Shown here: positions 60,026-64,000 of the stretch, one piece after another
How positions within the stretch are numbered: position 1 is the first letter of the stretch
Layout of the letters: each line of letters opens with the position of its first letter
Source of the DNA: Bifidobacterium sp. ESL0704
GTDB taxonomy: Bacteria > Actinomycetota > Actinomycetes > Actinomycetales > Bifidobacteriaceae
Length of the DNA stretch: 64,000 nucleotides
Reading direction: 5' to 3'
Assembly: GCF_029392075.1 (NCBI RefSeq)
Contig: NZ_CP113929.1
Span: forward strand, 1,984,001 to 2,048,000
Translations under genes and position numbers: made by a program
The notes under the pieces: generated by a model
Database searches by the model: none
The model's input: only the letters and a program-made list of their open reading frames with translations
What the model was told of the DNA's origin: nothing

Positions 60026-61258
60026 CTAGCGGATGCCCAATATCTGGCGCAAGTACGGCAGCATCGTCTTCATGATGTTGGCCCCTGTGGTGCCGATGAA
60101 AACGGGAACGTCGGTAACCGGCATCGGCTGTGTAGCCGTGAATCCCGCGATTTGCTCCAACGCCGAAGACTCGCTCGGGCTCAACTCGCGGATGGCGATG
60201 GCCAGCACCCTGCCGGGATGGCGTCGTGCGATTGTGGCGTAGGTCATCGGGTCCTTCTGCCCGTCGTCACCGATGAGGATGAATTTCATATCCGGAAAAT
60301 CCTCCATCAGCTGCTCGGCGAACTGAAGCTTGTGCTCGACGCCGGAGGGAACGAAGGTCTTGGGCCGCGGGTCGAGGTCGCGCAACAGCAACGGACCGGC
60401 CGGATAGCCCTGCTCGGCGATGAAATTGCGAATCGAACTTTCGATGTTCCACGGCGAGGTCGACAGATAGAAGAACGGCGCATCCGGCATCATGTCGGCC
60501 AGCCGCGTGAACAGCGCGCTCATTCCCGGCACGGTGCTGCGTTTCGCGGGGTTGATCAAGAACAGATTATAGGCCGCTTTCATCGGGCTTGGGGCCTGAG
60601 TGACCATGATGGTATCGTCGACATCGGTGATGATGCCTACTTTTGTGCCGGAAGGCACCACAAAAAGCTCCGACGTGACTTTTTTGCGGCCGGCGACCTC
60701 ATAGGAGACCACATGAACGCCCGGGGTGTTGCCGCGCTCGGCCACCAGATCAAGATATCCGGAACTGTCGGAAACGGCGTATACCGAGCTTGTTTCCCGG
60801 GAGGAATCGTATCGGTCGTATATCTCGGAAACCCCGACCTGCACCTGATTGACCGGCACACCGTCGATTTCGATCTTGACGCGCACCTTGGCTGCCGGCA
60901 CCGCAAACATGCCTCGGATACCACGTATCAGCTCGCCGGAACGCGAACCGCCGGGTGCCATCACCGTCCGGCAGACGAGCCTGGCATAGTCATCGGTGCC
61001 GTAGCCGGCGTAGGGTTCGACCTTCGGATACCAACCCAACCTGCGAACCAGACCGGTCGAAAATCGCGTCCACGCGCCGAAGCCTTTCGTGGCGACCTTC
61101 CGACCACACCAGACCAAGGGCTCGCCGAATCGATGGGAGGCGCCGACGGCTTTCGGAGAATCAAACGAACTGGAAGCACGATGCACCTCAATCGGTACAG
61201 TCATCATCTGGTTGACCTGCGCCGAGCTGTCGCTGTGTTTCGCTCGTTTGCGTGCCAT
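60026..61258 (-). CDS. APP1/DUF2183 phosphatase-domain protein
   Basis: This 410-residue protein has a C-terminal HAD-like domain of the APP1 (phosphatidate phosphatase) family. The DxDxT motif is ITDVDDTIM, and FYLSTSPWNI and FILIGDDGQKDP are further motifs. Residues ~100-200 form a β-rich domain. In yeast APP1 hydrolyses phosphatidate, but bacterial substrates are not established. GGAAACC lies just before the ATG. The upstream gap (61259-61382) holds an 18-bp perfect palindrome that may be its operator. Confidence 0.88.
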   Translation of the reverse strand: MARKRAKHSDSSAQVNQMMTVPIEVHRASSSFDSPKAVGASHRFGEPLVWCGRKVATKGFGAWTRFSTGLVRRLGWYPKVEPYAGYGTDDYARLVCRTVMAPGGSRSGELIRGIRGMFAVPAAKVRVKIEIDGVPVNQVQVGVSEIYDRYDSSRETSSVYAVSDSSGYLDLVAERGNTPGVHVVSYEVAGRKKVTSELFVVPSGTKVGIITDVDDTIMVTQAPSPMKAAYNLFLINPAKRSTVPGMSALFTRLADMMPDAPFFYLSTSPWNIESSIRNFIAEQGYPAGPLLLRDLDPRPKTFVPSGVEHKLQFAEQLMEDFPDMKFILIGDDGQKDPMTYATIARRHPGRVLAIAIRELSPSESSALEQIAGFTATQPMPVTDVPVFIGTTGANIMKTMLPYLRQILGIR

Positions 61259-61318
61259 TGGTTTCCGTTCGTTTACGATAGGTGTGTGTTTGCTTTATTA
61301 GTATAAGTTGTCAGTTAT

Positions 61319-61336
61319 TGACTAATATATTAGTCA
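61319..61336. promoter_or_regulatory. 18-bp perfect palindrome (TGACTAATATATTAGTCA) upstream of the APP1 gene
   Basis: The palindrome lies 61 bp upstream of the APP1-type start and 47 bp past the gcvH stop. It sits above a TATACT box (61305-61300, minus strand), where an operator would be expected. I do not recognise the regulator. Confidence 0.5.
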
Positions 61337-61382
61337 TCAATACTCAATTATTCTAAATCATTATTTGGTGTCGACTGTGCGA

Positions 61383-61874
61383 TTACTCCGCGCGACGGAC
61401 CATGGCGACGTACTGGTCCGCATCCATCAACTCCGGCTCGTCGTCATCCATTTCGATTTTCAGAATCCAGCCTTCGCCGTACGGGTCGTTGGTGATGACC
61501 TGAGGATCGTCGGAGACAGCCTGGTTGACGTATTTGATGGTGCCTTCGACCGGCGAGATGAGGTTTTGCACGGTTTTCGCGCTTTCCATTTCCGCGATTT
61601 CGTCGCCGGCACGCACCGGGGTGTCCGCCTCGGGCAGATCGACATAGACGATTTCACCCATCTGCGAGGCCGCGTATTCGGTCAGTCCGATGACGGCGAG
61701 ACCGTCGACATCCTCGACCCATACGTGATCGGCGGAATATTGCAGGTGATCGGGCACATCCAAAGCAGGGGCCGGGGATTGGAAAGAAGCGCCGGCCACC
61801 GCCGAATCGGAGGCTCCGGTGGCGGTGTCGACGTCTTTGGTTTGGTCAAAATCATTCATAACGTTTTCGTTCAT
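61383..61874 (-). CDS. gcvH: Glycine cleavage H-like lipoyl protein
   Basis: This 163-residue protein has a ~40-residue hydrophilic N-terminal extension, then a GcvH lipoyl domain. The signature is HVWVEDVDGLAVIGLTEYA (19 residues), the lipoylated Lys is in AEMESAKTVQNLISP, and the tail has PYGEGWILKIE. Lipoate is attached by a ligase such as the one at 54 kb. No other glycine-cleavage gene (gcvT, gcvP) is in the window, so it may serve in lipoyl relay or another role. TAGTCT lies 6 nt before the ATG (leaderless type); an inner ATG at 61859 is possible. Confidence 0.9.
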   Translation of the reverse strand: MNENVMNDFDQTKDVDTATGASDSAVAGASFQSPAPALDVPDHLQYSADHVWVEDVDGLAVIGLTEYAASQMGEIVYVDLPEADTPVRAGDEIAEMESAKTVQNLISPVEGTIKYVNQAVSDDPQVITNDPYGEGWILKIEMDDDEPELMDADQYVAMVRRAE

Positions 61875-61880
61875 ATACTC

Positions 61881-61886
61881 AGACTA
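61881..61886 (-). promoter_or_regulatory. Candidate -10 box (TAGTCT) for leaderless gcvH
   Basis: TAGTCT ends 6 nt before the ATG at 61874, with no ribosome binding site. Confidence 0.45.
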
Positions 61887-62041
61887 CCGCATTACCCACG
61901 TCAGTTCCATATGTCGTGAAACAGCTGTCCCGGCTTTCGGCCTTCACGCAGACCGCCTCATCTTTGCTCGAAAGCGTCGGACACATTCTGTCCGGTGTCC
62001 TCACCTTGACGGCAACGTTACGGCACTGATTGAAATACATT

Positions 62042-62075
62042 GGACGCCCCGTTCACACAGCTCAACAGGGCGTCC
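62042..62075 (-). terminator. Hairpin downstream of the L,D-transpeptidase gene
   Basis: GGACGCCC (62042-62049) and GGGCGTCC (62068-62075) form 8-bp arms with an 18-nt loop, 28 bp past the stop. No strong T-tract follows. Confidence 0.5.
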
Positions 62076-62102
62076 GTAATTGAAAGCTGGCTGATGACGC
62101 GT

Positions 62103-63632
62103 TTACCGCACCGGACCGCCAGGCTGAGCACCCACGACCTGGACCAGCGTGCCCTGCGGGCAGTTGTCGAAGATCCACTTGGCATCCGAGATGTTCATGT
62201 TGACGCAGCCGTGCGAACCGTGGCCGGCCGGGTCACCCGTGCCGATGCCCGTAGGATTCCAAGGGGCGCCATGGAAGCCCTGCCCGCCGTTGAAGTAGCT
62301 GACCCACTGCACGTTGGGAGTGACGTAACCCGGCCCGCGCATGGTCTGCACGGTGTAGCGCACGTTGATGACGTAGTTGCCCAGGCTGGTCTCATGGCCC
62401 GGTTTACCCGTGCATACGGGGAAGGACTGCACCTGCTGGTCGTCCTTGTAGATGGTCGCGGTCTGGGTGGAGCGATCGACGACGATGCGCATTTCGGACT
62501 TGGTCTGCTTGACATCGAATTTGGTGATGTCCGCCGCCGCCTGGATGGTGGCCGGCTGACCGCTGGTCATGGCGTTGTAGACCTGATCGGCCACAGCACC
62601 GCCGTCCTTGACCTTGACGCCGTCGACGCCTTTGGACATGGTCACGAGCACGTTGCCCGAGCCGTCGACGATGTCCTGCTGGCTGACCATGTCCTGGTTG
62701 AGCTGCTTGGGCATCTCGGTGTTCATGTAATTGACGATCGCGTTCTTGTCGATGTCGAGTTTGATGGATCCCTTCTCCAAATCGGCGTCAGGCTTGATCC
62801 ACGCAGCGAGCTGCGAGACCGGCACTTCGAACTTGCCGGCATCGCCGTTGCCGATGACGATCTTGTTGGCAAGGATCTTGTTGGCGGACTCCGCAGCACT
62901 CTGGGCCGTGGCCTGCGTGATGGGGGTGTCGATGGTCTTGTAGGAAATCTTGACGGACTCGGTCTGCCCCGGGTCGGCGATCAGGGTATTGACGGAATTC
63001 TTGACACCGCTCATTTCCGGCGAGCGCCCGCCATGCCCCGCATTGGCCACGAAGGCGTTGGAGTTGGCGTCGAAGACGACGCTGGAAGGCACGGCCTTGT
63101 CGTGGTCCTTGACAAACGTGTTGGTCAGATACGTGTCAATCGGCAGATCGGTGACATTCGCGGCAAGCTTGACGTCGGCCTTCTGGAAGGGAACGACGCG
63201 ACCCGCGCCCTCGCCCTTGGCCGCCAGCAGGTCCTGCACCGTCCTGTCGGTGTCGACCTTCACGCCCAGGTCCTTGAAAGAGGCGGAGGCTTTCTTGCCT
63301 TGTCCGTCGGCGATGATGACCTTCGAGTTGTTCACCTGCTGGTCAACGGTCTTTTCCAGCTGGGCTGCGTTCTGACCGGCCACGGCCACGTTACCGAGAC
63401 GGACTCCCGGAGCCGCCTTATCCTTGTAATACCAACGTGCACCGAAGAACGATGCCACCACAGCAATGACCAGCACCGCAAGAACCACGGCGGCGATGAT
63501 GATCGCCAGACGGTGCTTCCCCTGCTTCTTGGGTTGCACACGAGCCTCGATACCCAGCGCGGCGATATCAGCTTGACTCATTTCGCTCGTCAAGGCCTCA
63601 GGCTCGTTACCGTAGTTGTTCACGTTGTTCAT
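62103..63632 (-). CDS. L,D-transpeptidase (YkuD) with peptidoglycan-binding-like domains
   Basis: This 509-residue membrane-anchored wall enzyme has an N-terminal cytoplasmic stretch, one helix at ~44-66 (LAIIIAAVVLAVLVIAVVAS, 20 residues) and two PG-binding-4-like domains (~70-370). The C-terminal YkuD domain carries the nucleophile in HGSHGCVNMN and the upstream FHGAPW. It makes 3-3 or anchoring cross-links in peptidoglycan, complementing the PBP. GGAGG lies 5 nt before the ATG at 63632; upstream frame extension lacks support. Confidence 0.93.
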   Translation of the reverse strand: MNNVNNYGNEPEALTSEMSQADIAALGIEARVQPKKQGKHRLAIIIAAVVLAVLVIAVVASFFGARWYYKDKAAPGVRLGNVAVAGQNAAQLEKTVDQQVNNSKVIIADGQGKKASASFKDLGVKVDTDRTVQDLLAAKGEGAGRVVPFQKADVKLAANVTDLPIDTYLTNTFVKDHDKAVPSSVVFDANSNAFVANAGHGGRSPEMSGVKNSVNTLIADPGQTESVKISYKTIDTPITQATAQSAAESANKILANKIVIGNGDAGKFEVPVSQLAAWIKPDADLEKGSIKLDIDKNAIVNYMNTEMPKQLNQDMVSQQDIVDGSGNVLVTMSKGVDGVKVKDGGAVADQVYNAMTSGQPATIQAAADITKFDVKQTKSEMRIVVDRSTQTATIYKDDQQVQSFPVCTGKPGHETSLGNYVINVRYTVQTMRGPGYVTPNVQWVSYFNGGQGFHGAPWNPTGIGTGDPAGHGSHGCVNMNISDAKWIFDNCPQGTLVQVVGAQPGGPVR

Positions 63633-63823
63633 TACTTCCTCCACATACCCCTTCTCAGCGTACTGAAGTACAAGATTATCCCAGAGATATGACGTCCCGG
63701 TATTGCGCAAAGCGCGAAACGAAGCCACTCGCCATATCGCGAAAACAAAACGTCTCAACAGATAGCCGAAAGACGTCTCAATATTGAAAATAGTGAATGT
63801 GAGGGGAACAACCAATTTCGGCA

Positions 63824-64000
63824 CTACAATTCCCGTCCGTACCACTCCTCGATCATATAGCGGGCGACGGTCGCCTTGCCCGGAGCCGCCATCGTGCCTT
63901 GGGCCAGCGCTTCGGTGAATTCGTCTCTGGTCAGGAAACGGGCGTCGAGCGTCTCGCATCCGTCCACCTTGACATCCGTGCCAAGGGCCCTCGCCTTGAA
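63824..64000 (-). CDS. C-terminal end of a NudC-like NAD(+) diphosphatase (cut by window edge)
   Basis: The 58 visible C-terminal codons end ...ARYMIEEWYGREL before TAG. The segment ARFLTRDEF followed by PGKATVARYMIEEWYG fits the C-terminus of NudC-type Nudix hydrolases, where (W/R)F(S/T)RDE and SIAxxLIxxW(Y/F)G are typical. The Nudix box itself lies beyond base 64000, so identity is tentative. It lies upstream of the L,D-transpeptidase on the same strand, 191 bp away. Confidence 0.6.
   Translation of the reverse strand, partial: FKARALGTDVKVDGCETLDARFLTRDEFTEALAQGTMAAPGKATVARYMIEEWYGREL

Overview
The window reads as chromosomal DNA of a Bifidobacterium. It is high-GC and gene-dense, with mostly minus-strand single genes and short operons. 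The strongest marker is the bifidobacterial PFNA-type cluster (Ser/Thr kinase Pkb2, giant FN3 protein, MoxR ATPase, DUF58, transglutaminase-like protein, PrpC phosphatase) at 8.5-23 kb. The galT-galK pair, the UPF0210/ACT pair and a GlxR-type Crp regulator fit the same genus. The species cannot be fixed from sequence alone. A type-II NADH dehydrogenase-like gene and an upper mevalonate cluster may mark a particular lineage, but that is inference.

Layout. 0-8.2 kb (minus): PepC (cut by the left edge), a DivIVA-like coiled-coil protein, pyroglutamyl peptidase, a YfiH/LACC1-family protein, a U32 peptidase-family protein and an aldo/keto reductase. 8.5-24.6 kb: the PFNA cluster plus a variant-leucine-repeat protein and a convergent FHA protein. 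Together these form a phospho-signalling module linked to the envelope. 25.2-32.9 kb: rpoC and rpoB. 33.4-39.8 kb: NDH-2-like flavoprotein, a membrane-anchored Ser/Asp-rich protein, MutY, FucO with a perfect GlxR-type operator, and TrmL. This stretch holds three unrelated tandem-repeat arrays. 40-46.5 kb: UPF0210 and ACT proteins, then HMG-CoA synthase, HMG-CoA reductase and thiolase (acetyl-CoA to mevalonate). 46.7-50.3 kb: galK, galT and a DeoR-type regulator (Leloir pathway). 50.6-55.8 kb: bifunctional PBP, GlxR-like regulator, lipoate ligase and a TM2 protein. 56-64 kb: LeuB, oligopeptidase B-like peptidase, APP1-type phosphatase, GcvH, L,D-transpeptidase and the tail of a NudC-like Nudix hydrolase.

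Most notable signals. (i) Three intergenic arrays of the 14-bp palindrome CTTGGTGCACCAAG are spaced at about 62 bp with 47-49-bp spacers, always between co-directional genes. (ii) The PFNA transglutaminase-like protein has lost all three catalytic residues. (iii) MutY has lost three of its four Fe-S cysteines. (iv) A 51-codon ORF is coupled by ATGA overlaps on both sides between fn3 and the MoxR gene. (v) Repeated TVL motifs in the MoxR tail recur in the FHA protein. (vi) A TAnnnT box lies 6-7 nt upstream of many start codons, suggesting widespread leaderless transcription. (vii) Several housekeeping enzymes carry hydrophilic insertions.
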